NCBI GenBank assembly: GCA_015657535.1
Contig: JADHZB010001925.1
Coordinates: 5,969-69,968 of the forward strand
Length of the DNA: 64,000 bases
Reading direction: 5' to 3'
Origin: Nephromyces sp. MM_2019
Taxonomy: Eukaryota; Apicomplexa; Aconoidasida; Nephromycida
The notes beneath the pieces are model-generated. The model did not search any database, was not told the DNA's origin, and worked only from the letters and a program-made list of their open reading frames with translations. This document shows positions 1 to 12,624 of the stretch, in pieces. The position numbers and the translations under genes were made by a program. Numbering within the stretch: the first letter of the stretch is position 1; each line of letters opens with the position of its first letter.

Positions 1-64
<64 letters not shown>

Positions 65-114
65 GTGTGTGTGTGTGCGTGCGTGTGTGTGTGTGCGTGC
101 GTGTGTGTGTGTGC

Positions 115-146
<32 letters not shown>
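1..146. repeat. (GT)n microsatellite
   Basis: An almost pure GT dinucleotide tract fills the first 146 bases, broken only by a few GC steps between about 60 and 120. It continues past the window edge, so its full length is unknown. An open frame across it would read as alternating Cys-Val and is a repeat artefact. Confidence 0.97.
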
Positions 147-154
<8 letters not shown>

Positions 155-379
155 GATAAATTTTGTGTGTGGAATGTGTGTGTGTGAATGCTGTATGAGT
201 GGTGTTTAACTTTTATGATGGAATTTTGAATGAGTAAATCGTCAGTGTGTGTATATATTTACTGTGTATTGATCGAGTGATTATCATTTGGGTAGAGAAA
301 ACATAGAGTAGGAATTATAATGTGTTCATGTGTGTATGCTTATAAGAGTGTGTTTATGTAAGATAAGAATTGTTGTAAA
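147..379. other. GT-rich spacer
   Basis: This is degenerate TG- and TA-rich sequence between the microsatellite and the stop codon of the minus-strand gene. I see no coding signal in it. It probably contains the 3' UTR of that gene. Confidence 0.6.
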
Positions 380-2115
380 TTATGGTGAATGTGTGTCCCT
401 ATTTGTAAACACGAGGATAAGTACAAGTATAATAAGTGTAGCCTAGGTGAGAAGAAATTGTGTGTATGTATAAGTGTATATACATTATGCTGATATATTG
501 TATAATGTTTGTATATAGTATGAAAGAAAGTGTGTGTCACCTGTGGAGAGCAGGTCTTGATATTACACATAGAGTATTTCATGTCATCCAAACTTTGAAC
601 CATAACATAGCGTGAAGGATTAGTTGCTTGTTTGAGAAGTTCATCACACATAGCCTGTGATAGCCTCCCTTTAAGATGGGGGGAAAATGTATAAATATAG
701 GCGTACATATACATGTCTGTGTGTGTATATTTGTAAATATGGGTAAAGACATATGTATATAAAGGTGTATATATGTATATGTGAGTGCTGAGATATGTAT
801 ATGTGTGTATAGATATGTATATGTGTATATATATATGTGTGGGTATATATGTTTATGTGTTTGTGTATATCTATATATATGTATGTAAATGTGTATAGAT
901 GTATATTTTGGTCAATACATAGGATCTGCCAAATACATCTTTATGTAGCACAAGTTAAGTTGTGTGTAGGTGTTTATAAATGTGACTCATTAAAATATAG
1001 TGTGTAGTGCACAATACTGATCTGAATAAAATGAATCAAGGGACTGGAAACGAACAGATATATGTATCACTGTAACTGTATGTAGTTTAGAAGGTAGCTG
1101 TTGTTTCTTTAAGCGTAAAATTATGTGTGTTTATACCTGTCTCAATCTCTTTCCTTGCACATGTTATAACTCTCCCAGGCAAATATTTCGCTTTGGGGCG
1201 AAATCTCCACCAACACAATTCGTTTTTTTGCGGGTCGAACTCTGTTATATCTTCCTCATACCATTGGTGTAAATCTAAAAATATTGTTAATAAACATTAG
1301 AAAGTTGGCATATGTGTGTATTTAAATTATCATGTGTGTGTATATAGCTTGTCTGTATGATCACAAACGTAATTCACAATATTTATATGAATATGAATAT
1401 ACTATGTGTTGTTTATTTTGTAATCAATGAATTTATTAGTTTTGAGTCACAACATATCTAATTAGAACAAGTTTTCCAACTGTACTGATGTAAGATTTGC
1501 ATTGAAAAGTTCATTTTCAGCTTTAATACACCAAATATAAATCAAGCATTACACTTATCCTTAAAACTCAATATAATTCAAAGAGTTGGATATATACACA
1601 TAAATAGATTATAACTAAATTGAGTTTGGTATCTTATGAATCTTAGTAATTACACCCAAATATGTATAATCATAAAATAGTTACAGTCAGCTTGGCAATC
1701 ATATTTAAGCATTGATTTACATACATACACATAAATCAAGCTCGGCATAGACAAGTCAAATTGTGTGTAAACACATAGATATATACATTAAGCTGTAAAT
1801 ACATTGTTAAAATTATAGCCTAAATACACATATATCAAGCTATAGGGAAATCAGCCAAGTAAGATACAACAATGGAAGCACAGATCTCTATATATATGTA
1901 TTGGCCAAATGATGTACATAATCATATTGGTATATCAAGCTGTGCTTATATACACAACATATCCAAACCCATAAGGTAAATGTGCTGCTATATATGTGTA
2001 AATATATAGATCATAATCTGTCTATACCGAGGCTATTGATTGTACGGTTCCAGTCCTTAGCATAGAATTGAGTATGGCGTGTCTTTGCTTCTTTTAGCTC
2101 CCCCATTTCATTCAT
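380..2115 (-). CDS. Orphan four-exon gene, possible tail-anchored protein
   Basis: I do not recognise this protein. Four exons join without a frame break: 2115-2028, 1274-1137, 668-541 and 442-380, giving about 138 residues. Each has a usable acceptor and donor, and the phases agree (1, 1, 0). Exon 1 begins MNEMGELKE. Exon 2 carries the aromatic, basic stretch CWWRFRPKAKYLPGR and has clearly higher GC than its surroundings. Exon 3 includes SRYVMVQSLDDMKYS and several cysteines. Exon 4 encodes a hydrophobic segment (LIILVLILVF) followed by a short polar tail and a stop, as in a tail-anchored membrane protein. Exon 4 is the least certain, because reading through the exon 3 donor also stays open. 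The first intron is long (753 bp) compared with most others here. There may be further 5' exons. Confidence 0.55.
711..905. repeat. TA/TG-rich simple sequence
   Basis: Low-complexity DNA made of mixed TATATG, TGTGTA and TATATA steps, lying in the intron between exons 2 and 3 of the minus-strand orphan gene. It has no fixed period and no coding potential. Confidence 0.8.
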
Positions 2116-5100
2116 ATTCTACACACCAGTTAAGGATTGTAAAATTTGTGCACATTATTTGGTTTACAGAAGCATTTGATTTTGAACTATACTCTAAATA
2201 TAAACAAAGCAAAGGGCCTGTGAGTACAAATCAAGCCATCTAAACAGAGTGTGTGTGTGCAAATGATTAGAGCGAAAGTGTTAGCTTAGTAAGCTAGTGT
2301 ATATGTAAGTTACGCAATAGGGTGGAAAATCTAGATAAAAGATTTAACTAGCTAGCTAGCCTAACTAGCAGCTATCTTTATTTACATGTGTGTGTGAACG
2401 TTTGAGTGTGTGTGCACCCTTTAGTGTGCGTGAATGCTTGAGTGTGTGTAATTGTTTGAGTCTGTCTGAATATTTAAGTCTATGTAAATGTTTGAGCGTG
2501 TTTAATTTGTGAGTGGACGTGTGAGCATGCAAGTGTGTGCGCAAGTGTGTAAGTGTCTAAATGCCCGAGAGTATACTGAGAGTTTGGTTGAGCTCTGTGT
2601 GAGCAATATTGGGTGTGTTGATTTGTGTAGATATTATGTTGTATGGTTTATGTTTATGTGATAGGATGGAATGCCTGTGAGTATTTTATAACTGACATTA
2701 GGTAGTTATTATACGACTTTCTAGGAGTGTTATAATTCAGTAAATTTTCTTACCCTGTTTCTGATTTGTTTGTAAAATTCAACACCTTTATTTTTGTCTT
2801 AGTGATGTTAAGCCTATAGTTAATAATACACGCACGCGCACGTATTTAAATAGTTAATCTTTTGGTTTTAAACCACTACATATACACACAGACGATTTGT
2901 CAGTATTTAAGTATTGCTCTTTTGAAATGTTATATCAATAAATACATGTAATAAATTAATTAAAACTAAATAATACTAGCATTATAGTGCTAATATATGT
3001 TCGAAGTTATATACAAGATTGGATGTAATATCATAGTTATTAGAACTAGCCCAAGTTCATATAAGGTTAAGGTCTTGTTAGTTTTAATGTGTATATAACA
3101 TATACAGGAATCAGTGAATTTTCATTGATTACAAATGCAATATTAAGAATAATACTTTCAAATCTTAGAGCTTTCTTTATTTTGGGCTTTGACTAATCCT
3201 TGTTATATCTCAAGATAGCTAATTTGTAATCAAATATTTACTAGGCGAAATAAAAGAATTGTCAGTTAGATTTATTAAAGGTTTGAGTTGGTTTTTGACA
3301 ATTTGTCAAAGTTATTAATTGTTTTTGAAAGCACAAGTTTAAAAAAAATTATCAACATTCAAGCTGACAGTTTATTATCTAGATATTAAAACTATGTGTT
3401 TTAGCCATTTTAAGCAGCTTATAAAACAAACATTATATTAAACAAATTAAGTAAAAAAGATCAAATAATAACACAATAGTATAAGTATGTACTTTATAAT
3501 ATTTTAATGTCAATATTTAACCAAGTTAGCAAAATTTTCATAAATTAATGAATTTTGCTTTATTCCAAATCTGACTGAACATATGAAAATAAGTCAGTCA
3601 ATAAAATTATCTAGTAAACAAAGTCAAGTATGATTATAAGCTTTTGTTTGATCTACCATATTCGTAAACAAAACACAGTTAAACTTAACTCCTGTTTGTT
3701 TTTAGAAAGAAAAAATAATTTAAGATTACTTCTGGCTATTATTTCTAGTTGAAAAATCATAAAAATGTTCATCATTTGAACAACTTAGTAACAATTAAAC
3801 ATAAGCAATAGTATGATAATGAACTGAGAAATGATTGAATCAAAATAATTCCCGAGTGTTATGAGTATTAAGACTACATAAGCACACTAATTTTATCTGG
3901 AATTGATATTAAAAACATTAAATTATTCAATTTTTCACAGTATATTATGCAGCAGCCAAAGTAATAAAGCTTAATAAACTGATTTTTATTCCCATTGTAC
4001 TCAAGATTCTAGTTTAAAATCATTTCTTTTGAATACACAAAATATATTAATAGCTAACTTATAAATTTTCATGGAGTATGTCTGTCGTCAACTGTTATCA
4101 TTAAGCATCATATTTAGGAAATTTACAAATGTTGAAAATTGAATTTATGATCATAAATATAGATGAAATCCTTATTTAAATTGGAAATTGATAGCAAATT
4201 CATTAATTTTATCTCAGATCAATCTTATTTAGACATATAGCAAGCTATATAAACTAGGTCTTATGAATATAAAAGGTTTCAAATTAACTATATTATCAAA
4301 TTAGATTTAAGTTGTTACTTTAATTTAATAATAATTATAAATAAGACTACATAAGTGTTACTTACTCTTCACAAAAATACAAAAATATTGATTTATCATA
4401 ATTAGTAAAACGTTGTTATAAACATACACATCTTTGATATTTCTATATGCCACTTGTACACTAGTTTCCGAACAAATGAATCGAATATTTATAATTAGTT
4501 AGATATTAACATAAGCAAACACATTTTTGAAAATTTTGTAAATATTGGTGCATTAATTATCATAGAAATGTCGAGTTAGGTACAGTGTGCTTATTTATTA
4601 TATCTAATGATTATACAAGACAAAAAGATTTATATCTATCAAAAATTGGTGTGATTTTAATACATAAAAATTAAGTAGTATGTTTTAATGTAATTATAAT
4701 TCTTACATATAACAATATTGATCGTAGACAAATTTTGAGGGTTAGTGGAGTTAAAAAAATTAATTAAGTAAGCATTTAATACTTAAAAGGCTTTCTGGTT
4801 TTGTAGTTTTCAAAGCAGTTGTCTTTAGTTGAAAGATTTGACTAAAAAACTGAATTAATTCTCTATTTACACTTTTCAGAATTCATTGTCGACTTATGTC
4901 AGCAAAATCCATAAACTAAATAAGTTATTAAATTCAAATTAAGGTGCTAATGAAGAGGATTGGGAGATATTTTTTGCGCCTTATTAGCCTTAAGATACCA
5001 TAGAATTACCTAGATTTTCATGTACAGAGTTGTTTATATTTCAGGTGATAATGGTGATTAAATTGAGAAATTAAAGCTAATGGATTTAAAATATTGAAAT

Positions 5101-5131
5101 AAAATGCATATTTCAACAAAATATCACTCAA
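2116..5131. other. Gene-poor AT-rich region
   Basis: About 3 kb without a supportable gene. The first 500 bp is GT-biased and contains the 18-bp minisatellite at 2389-2513. The rest is very AT-rich with no long open frame and no exon-like GC rise on either strand. Confidence 0.7.
2389..2513. repeat. 18-bp GT-rich minisatellite
   Basis: Seven consecutive diverged units of 17-19 bp follow the consensus TGTGTGTGAATGTTTGAG, with starts at 2389, 2407, 2424, 2443, 2461, 2479 and 2497. The pattern fades over the next 60 bp. The units differ from each other at several positions, so the array looks old. It lies just upstream of the minus-strand orphan gene. Confidence 0.8.
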
Positions 5132-6161
5132 TTAGCTAACCTTGTGATTCCATACACTTTCTACAACTGGGTTGACAGGATTCTCTAGGCGGCTTAGCTT
5201 CTTTAGCTTTAAAAAAATTGAGGTTAAAATGATAAATGATAAATGGTTATTGTTACCAAATGTCAAAGTTTTAAAACTAATAAAAAATTAAAAACCTACT
5301 TTAAAATAAGGGTGTGCTTCATCACCAATAGCAACAATTGATATCTTGCAAAGAATCGATGCCTTCTGTTCAGCCTGAAAAATTAAAGAAATTATCAACA
5401 ATGTTTTATGTTTAAGCTAGGAGTGAGTGCTGAAACAGATTCAGCATTTTCCTTCAGACAATTGCCTTAAACCTTAATATATGTTGTGTGAGGTGATTAC
5501 TTGTTTTTTTATTTTTAATAAATGTTAAGATGTAAGAAATATACTTACTATAAAAGAATCATCCGACAATTGTGATAGTTTGAAACTACTTATGTCAATG
5601 TATATCTGTCTTGAAGAATCATCAAATAATAAGAAATTATCATCTCCTGCAATTCTGATACAGTACACATACGCAATACACAGGCAGGATATAATTATTA
5701 TCAAGACATTGAAGATTGGTTCAATAAAAATATAAATTTTGTTTTAAAAATATGTCCTGTTATAATGTATCATTGCTGTATTTAATTTGGGAAAGATTAT
5801 TAGAAATGGATTTCAATTACAAAAATTAAAATGTATAAAGTTTTTTTTGGGCAAAGGCAAGATCGGTGTTACAAAAGCGTTCATATTTATATCTAAAAAA
5901 TGTATGAAGTGTACAGCAAAAATTTAATTTATATTTTTGTGGTCATTAATATTTTACACAGGAATATAATTCATTATGTGTAATGGGATTAATCGATCCA
6001 TACCTTTTCAAAGTTCCTTGCATCCAGACATAGTCCAGGGCTTGGCCATACAGTGTAAATGTTGAATTCTCTAATGTTGCACCAAAATTAATAATTAAAT
6101 CGTCAAGCTGTTTACAAAACAAACAAGCCACCCTCTTGTTAGAAGAATCAATATTGTCCAT
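5132..6161 (-). CDS. RMI2: RMI2-like OB-fold protein
   Basis: This is a probable homologue of RecQ-mediated genome instability protein 2. RMI2 is the small OB-fold partner of RMI1 in the BLM-topoisomerase III alpha dissolvasome, which acts in the nucleus on double Holliday junctions. Four exons (6161-6004, 5654-5549, 5374-5300, 5206-5132) join in frame to give 137 residues; human RMI2 has about 147. The first exon contains the family hallmark VWMQG at the start of the OB fold (residues 46-50). The second encodes a strand-turn-strand with DDNFLLFDDSSRQIYIDI. The third fits the strand that begins GKYVMVMG in animals (here ILCKISIVAIGDEA). The last has LENPVNPVVESVW, matching the conserved NP...E..W C-terminal motif. 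The agreement runs along the whole length, so I am fairly confident despite low identity. Confidence 0.78.
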
Positions 6162-7225
6162 GGGAATAACATTTATATTATCTCAATTTATTTAGGTTAA
6201 ATGAGTAGTAATAATCAAGGATGAATAACATATTGGATTGAATTTAGTACAAATGTTGATAGAAGGTTCAATGAAAACCTCGTCGATTTAGCTATGCTTG
6301 ACAACTAGGAGAGAGGATGGTCGAATTGGATATATTCGTTTAGGAATAGACTAAAGTGGAACAGGATTTCATAATCTTTACATGACTAAAAAATTAAATT
6401 TTGATTACATTACTGTGAATTTCATAAAATTTAGAAATATTTTTTGAGTTTGTATTATAAATTGAGCTTGTATCAATTTATCCTTTTATGGATTACATGT
6501 TCAATGCTTAATTATTGCTTTAACTTTTGAAATTAATTTTATTCCGAGTAACTCTCAATCGTACATTCGAAAATGATTAGCTTATATTTTCAATGAATAA
6601 TTGTAGTATTTTGCAATTGATAGTATTAGCCTTTTATTGTAGATGTCGGAATTTTCTCAATAGTTGATTATTATAATTATTTAACCTTATAGGCGTTTCA
6701 ATTTTTTAAAGATAAGTTATACTTCTTATTTATCATGACATTTCTCAGTCAAGGTGTCTGTCCTTGGTGTTCGAACATATAAATTCGATCTTACTTGATA
6801 TAAAGTTTAATAGAAATTGACATTTCAATTGATGTAACTAGTTACTAAAAGCTATTATTTTATCACTAAAATTGACGTAAGCTTAATTTTTAAAACGAAT
6901 AGGAGCTTTTAGGTTAATATATCACAAGAACACTGATCCAATTCTCTATGGGGATAGTGGACAATCATTCAAAAAAGCTTAAGCAATAAATAGCAACTAC
7001 GGTCTCTACTTGAATTTGACATATATATCTTGAATTCTATCATGTTGAATCATTTTCAAATGGTTTCTCGATATTTTTTAAATGGACAAAGAGGTTAACA
7101 TTATTCTATCCTAAGTCACATCCCTATCTAGATCCATTCATAATCCCTGAAAAAAATCTTTATAACACGATAAACTACAAAAGGCTTTTACATTTGCCAG
7201 CAAAGGACAACAAAAATTAGCCAAC
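6162..7225. other. Intergenic, divergent promoters
   Basis: This AT-rich kilobase lies between two divergently transcribed genes, so it should hold both promoters. I see no coding sequence and no recognisable regulatory motif. Confidence 0.6.
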
Positions 7226-10200
7226 ATGTTTTCAAGATCGGCGGATTCCAAACTCAAGGGAGCTCTTACAACCTTTCTAAAATCTGTAAGGATTATAAGT
7301 TTTGTTTTATACACTAATATCCTTAGAAAAAATATATTCTATTACTTGCTTGATTTTCAGCCTGTTTCAGAATCCAGTTATCAAGAATTATCACAAACGG
7401 TAGGCTTCAACACTAATAATTATATTTGAACTGACATCTTGAACCCTAGAAATCAGAGACACACTACCCACTATTAAACCTCCATATACTTTTTTTAATA
7501 ATTTGGATATTGAAATGTGTTATTTATTCTTATGTTATGGAGTAGAAGATTGAATATCAGATATTTTTATTTAAAAATAATTATAATAGCGTATCATTCT
7601 CTGAAGTAATCATTGGTACTAAATAAAAAACTTAGGAAACACTATAGTAGATTATTCCATATCATTGTAAATGTCGCAATTGGATGATTTTAGACACTTG
7701 AAAGCCATCAAAGCTGCTTTGCTTACCTGAAAACTGAAGACTTCAGCACTTATTTAATTTTATATTAGTACTTAAATTTACTTAGTTGAATTAACCCAAC
7801 TCAAGAAATTGATTTGAATCCCGTAAATGACCTGAAGTCAACCTTGAGTTTCCTTAGCTATTTCATTCAATTTCATTTCCAATCAACTTTCTTCATGCAA
7901 TTATACTTAACTTATGAAAACTAATTAAACATGATATGAACCAGAGATACAATAAATTGCTTCGACAAACTTGAATGTTCTTAATATAGACATAAGTAAC
8001 AAAGCCTAAATAATTAAACTACATTTGTATCTAACAGATCACATTTCAAGATTTAATTCTGACATTAAATAGTGAAAATACCAATTCAGCACTATCTCAA
8101 CAAATTATTACAGTTATTGAAAAATGTTTCAATTTTCACCAACTTAGATACGAAATACTAAGCAATGATCAGGTAAAACTTAGAAAAATATTTTTTGATT
8201 TTTTTACCAAATATTTCTCTTAAGGTTACCCCCTTATTTTGTAGTTGCTATTTGTTTATACTCGAGTAAGCTTTTAGAATTTGATTAACCGGGAAATTTT
8301 CAATCTCATAGATATAGATAAGACATTTATAATTAGTTAAGAATATTAACAAAATTATTTTGAAATTTTATACCTATTAAACAAACTTGACATATGATTT
8401 ACAAGGAATTCAATCAAATTTTCTGTCGGTTTTAATATATATAGATGCAAGAAATTATCTTGAAAGCTGCCCAAAGTCCATCTCAAGAAATACAGAGCCT
8501 AATAGCGAAGGCATTAGAATTAACAAGTCGAGAACCTGATGGTCAGCTCAAATTTACGAATTACAAATAATCTTTATTAACTCCTGATTTTCCATGCTAC
8601 TTTACAATGTTGTACTCTAACAATAATTTAAATAGCTGTAGTCTTATAAAGATAATTTAATGACCTTTGAGCTTAAAAGTGAATTATGGAGCTGCATAGA
8701 GCATTGATCTTCTTACTTAGTTTTATGAAATGAAAAAGAAATTTAATGAGACCAATATGTATATCAATCCATTTTTATTTGAATTCTACATGAATTTCTT
8801 AAAATCTTGATTAAAGGACTACGAATGTTGCACAGTGATAAAATCCTCTCAATTTTGGTTACTTTGGTAACATGTAAAAGCCTTGAAGTATTTCAGTTGA
8901 TAGAAAATGTGATTCTAAAGGTTAAGTAAAAGCAGAGACACACAATCATTTGCTATTTATATCCTTTTTTATGTGTCCTTCAGAAAAAAATTTAAATTAT
9001 AAAGGATAATATTCATTATAAATTTTGTTCTTCAAATTCAGATTATAAAAAATGAAACTAGCATGTTCCATAAACTTTTCAGCTACTCAGAAATACAAAA
9101 TACAATATCACACATAAACACACTTGACGAGGTTAGCTATTGAATTATTTCTGCTAGTGAGGCATAAATTTATATTACTTTTTAACTTCCTTAGATTTTA
9201 AAGATCCGTTTGCTAAGTTTGTTTGTATCATTGGGTAAAATATCTCCTGAAATTTTTGATTCAATTGAAGAAAAGGGAGTATACAAGAAAGTTGTTCAAC
9301 TATTTCTAGACAAAGATATAATTATTCAAATGAACTCTGTGGAACTTGTCAAACAAGTAGCTAATCAATATTCTTTACATTTATATTTATTTTAACAGTT
9401 TTTTCATTTTTATATTCAGCTAAGTTCATTTCCCAAAGGTTTGGAATTCCTTTGTCAGGATGAATTCCCACATAATTACTTGAGGTGATGCCTATTTAGA
9501 TATCAGGTCTTTATTCTGCAATTAAAAAATATACAAAATTTTCTCATACAGAGAGCTCAAGCTATCCGATTTTGAGCCTGTTGTTTCTTGCCTTCTGCAA
9601 TTTTTATCAGAGTGTATTGAAAAGGTAAATAATATAAAAAATCTCATACTGATAAATCCAAATCAAGTCTATCCATAACTTAGAATGTAAGTAATATCTT
9701 ATATCAATTATGTGAAACAGTACCCTCGTCTAAGCACCCAAATTTTCGAAGACGAGTCAAGAACATTTGTTACAAAGCTTAGGGTATGCAGTGAATTAAT
9801 TGAAATTAGGTTTCATTTATTATTGTTCACTTTCACAACAGGAATATTATTATATGGGTCAACCTTTCAACAATGGAAGCCAACTTGTATGCCCTGTTAC
9901 ACATATTTCTCATATTTTTAACCTATATAATAACTGTAAATAAATTTATATATGCCAGATGTGTTCCATTGTCTGCTGGTCACACATTTGTACGAATACC
10001 CTTGGGTTCCATTACCTAAATAGATCTATTTCAACCTTTAATTCTACAGTATGCAAGCAAAGACTAATTAAATTATCAAAACTGTCATTTATAGCTTTTA
10101 TATACATCTAATTTTACAAGATGACAGATTTAATTTCTGGGGATAAAGGAAGAGAGATATCACTAACTGCCATTTCTGCCTGGATAAAGGTCCTTAACAG

Positions 10201-10965
10201 CAAGTAAGCGAAGTTTCATCTAATAATATTCTGTATAAACTTTCGCCCACTTATCCTATAGTCCTGATGTAATACATCTCTTCAAACAAGTTGTTGAAAA
10301 CGAACTTCTTGAAAAGGCAAGTTTGAACATATCATTCAGGATTGAGAAATTAAATTTAGATTTTAACTTTATTTCTCCCATTAAAACAGTCTATGAAGCA
10401 CCTGATTGTTGACCCTTTCAAAGAAATGAGAGGAATATCTTACCATTTACTTCAATGTAACAGATTTATTTTATAATTTCTAACCAATTAACGTTCCTCT
10501 CCCCCTCTTTTTAGTGATCGTGAAAAACTATCCAATCTCTGTGGAGATTTTTTTCAACTCAAAAGAACACAGAAATTTGTTGATAAGTAACACAAGCGAC
10601 ACAGATCCTCAAGGTGGGTTTTCACCCTTAAACATTTCAAAATTTACCCAAACAATTCTATTCCATCAGTTAAATATGCAAAATATGAATTTGTCAAGAC
10701 ATCTATGAGTAATTATCGAATGGTAATCGAAGACATTGCAGGTATTTATATCTTTATTCTCCTATAAATCTAAAGGTTTTGGATTATTTATCTATAATTG
10801 AATTTCAGGGCGAGCATACGCAAACATGCTAGATGTGTATATCAAATCTGGTCCATTCCATCAATTCAAAGGTGCTTAAAATAAGTTTATTATCTTATTA
10901 ATCACATATACGCTCAAAACAACTTTTTAGGATTGAATACATCAATTAAGGACGTGTCACTTTAA
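7226..10965 (+). CDS. PSMD5: 26S proteasome assembly chaperone PSMD5 (S5b/Hsm3 family)
   Basis: PSMD5 is a HEAT/armadillo-like helical protein that binds the Rpt ATPase ring and chaperones assembly of the proteasome base. The gene has many exons; the first begins at ATG 7226 and ends at 7285, and the next ones start near 7361, 8038, 8446, 8819, 9043 and 9196. Helical segments match human PSMD5 in order. These include the repeat around ILKIRLLSLFVSLGKISPE, the DPFKEMRGISYHLL segment that parallels DPLELFRGIS, the IFFNSKEHRNLL stretch, and the C-terminal YANMLDVYIKSGPF that parallels YLRLRTYLSEGPY. The last short exon (10931-10965) is inferred from phase; ending at the TAA just after 10875 is the alternative. 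One intron (7402-8037) is unusually long. Some middle exons near 9420-10400 are only roughly placed. Confidence 0.85.
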
Positions 10966-11104
10966 AAAATTGCTTCATTATAAAGCACCGCTCTTCCAAA
11001 AGATCTTCAAAAACCTGCTAAAATTGGAACCATCATTTGGATTGACTTTTTCTTAGCAAATCTGATTCAAGCTCCCAATCGGAATTTGGACCAGATAATA
11101 CTTT

Positions 11105-12624
11105 TTAATTTGGATCTGTTTTCTTATAGCAAAATTGTCGACTCATCGATTCTATTTTAGCATCCTAAACAGCACTCATGAAGTTATCTTTTTGGTACCG
11201 ATAGTTTTACGCATTTATATATACCTTGATCCATAATAATTTTTCTAGTTGATCAATCCTTTCATTCAAAAGAGCATTTTCTGATCTCAGCTCCTCAACC
11301 TTATTCTCCTTTCAATTTAGAACAAAAATCTTTTATTACTATATATATTAAAATCTTTACAGTCATCACATTTCAGTAAGATTATTTTTTGTAATTTCCT
11401 ATAAACTTCCATAAACAATCACATAGGCCTACCATAAAAGATTCTTCTCTAGATATACCTTCTATCCCACAACCCTCATATGGGATTGCTTTACATTCGT
11501 TGTACTTTTCTTTATGCATGTGAGAAAGCACTTCCCAAATAACGCATGATCGTTAAAATTACAATAGAATCGAATATAGATATTTGTTTTATTTACCTAA
11601 AAGTAATTTTAAATTAAAACCATGCAGTTGAAACCTTTTATATCAAACAAATTAACTAACCAACTATATTGGGTTTTTGCTTTGTGCTTTCCATGTTTAA
11701 ATTATCTGCCTGGCATAAACAAAATATCTCCATATAAAATCTGAAAATCTATTATGAAGTTTGTGTGAGCTTTGCTACTTTGAATTTCAAGGCATATATA
11801 ACCCGCTCGACTACAAATGGTCTTGCTACAACAATATCTTCAATATCTTCAGGATGAACACTCATTCCAATCTTATGAAAAACTTTTTCTGAAAAGACAA
11901 TTAAAAATGATTTTACAATTTTAGTACTTTATATGCTTTCAAACTAAGTTTTTAGTACTTACTATTAAGTGTGTTCCAATTATACTTTTTTTGAGACTTT
12001 GAATTAGCTGGGCTGATTTATACAGCAATAGAATTTTATATTTTTAATGCTTAGGCTGAAGGAAACTTTTGAAAACAAACCTATAATTATGAGAATCAAC
12101 CAATCGTGGTAAGCAATAATTTATTAGCTCTCCCATTAAAACTAAAAAGAATCATTTTGAAGTCTATATTAACATTTGCTTCAAGTGAAATTACTTTTTA
12201 TTTCTTACCGCCATCGGCAAAATCTCTACTTATATTTCTTTTAGGCCTCGAAAGCGGGATCTCATCTATCCAGTTGTATAAATCTTTTAATTGATTTATA
12301 TTAAGAGCAATTGCTCTCTCTGAATTGAAACCTTCCGATGAAAGTGAACAATTTTATGATTATTCTAGGTAGATTTGTATTTATATTAGTTTGGAAAAAA
12401 ACATTTACAGATTCTAATTTGTTAAATTTATTATCTTATTATAAACTTATTTAGTTACAACCTATATTAATTTGGTGATCTAACAACTAAATAAAGCTAA
12501 AAGCCTAACCAATTACTTTTTACTCACGTGGTCCTATTTTCATACCTGCTAAAAGTGGTTCAACCTGAGCCCTCATAATGTGATCAACAGTAGATCCAGA
12601 TGTAGAATATCTACTACTGCTCAT
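11105..12624 (-). CDS. SPEF1: SPEF1/CLAMP calponin-homology microtubule protein
   Basis: SPEF1 (CLAMP) proteins bind and bundle microtubules through an N-terminal CH domain and act in flagella, planar microtubule arrays and the central pair. The exons join in phase to about 235 residues, close to the human length of 236. After a 26-residue N-terminal extension comes the diagnostic NWIDEIPLSRPKRNISRDF, then DGVLMGELINYCLP, SHNYSPANS and YNWNTLNKKVFHKIG, all in the SPEF1 order. The C terminus is a leucine-rich coiled coil (VEELRSENALLNERIDQLEK) that continues into DAKIESMSRQF, as in animal SPEF1. The start was set at ATG 12624. A short exon-like stretch at 12650-12740 could add more N terminus, but I could not tie it to a start codon. 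Confidence 0.9.

Noticed and set aside
3..209. Open frame through the GT repeat, reading as Cys-Val repeats.
   Set aside because: It is the necessary product of a dinucleotide repeat and has no start context or conservation.
2351..2366. Short run of TAGC repeats forming a palindrome.
   Set aside because: Too short to be informative in AT-rich DNA; no second copy of comparable length was noticed.
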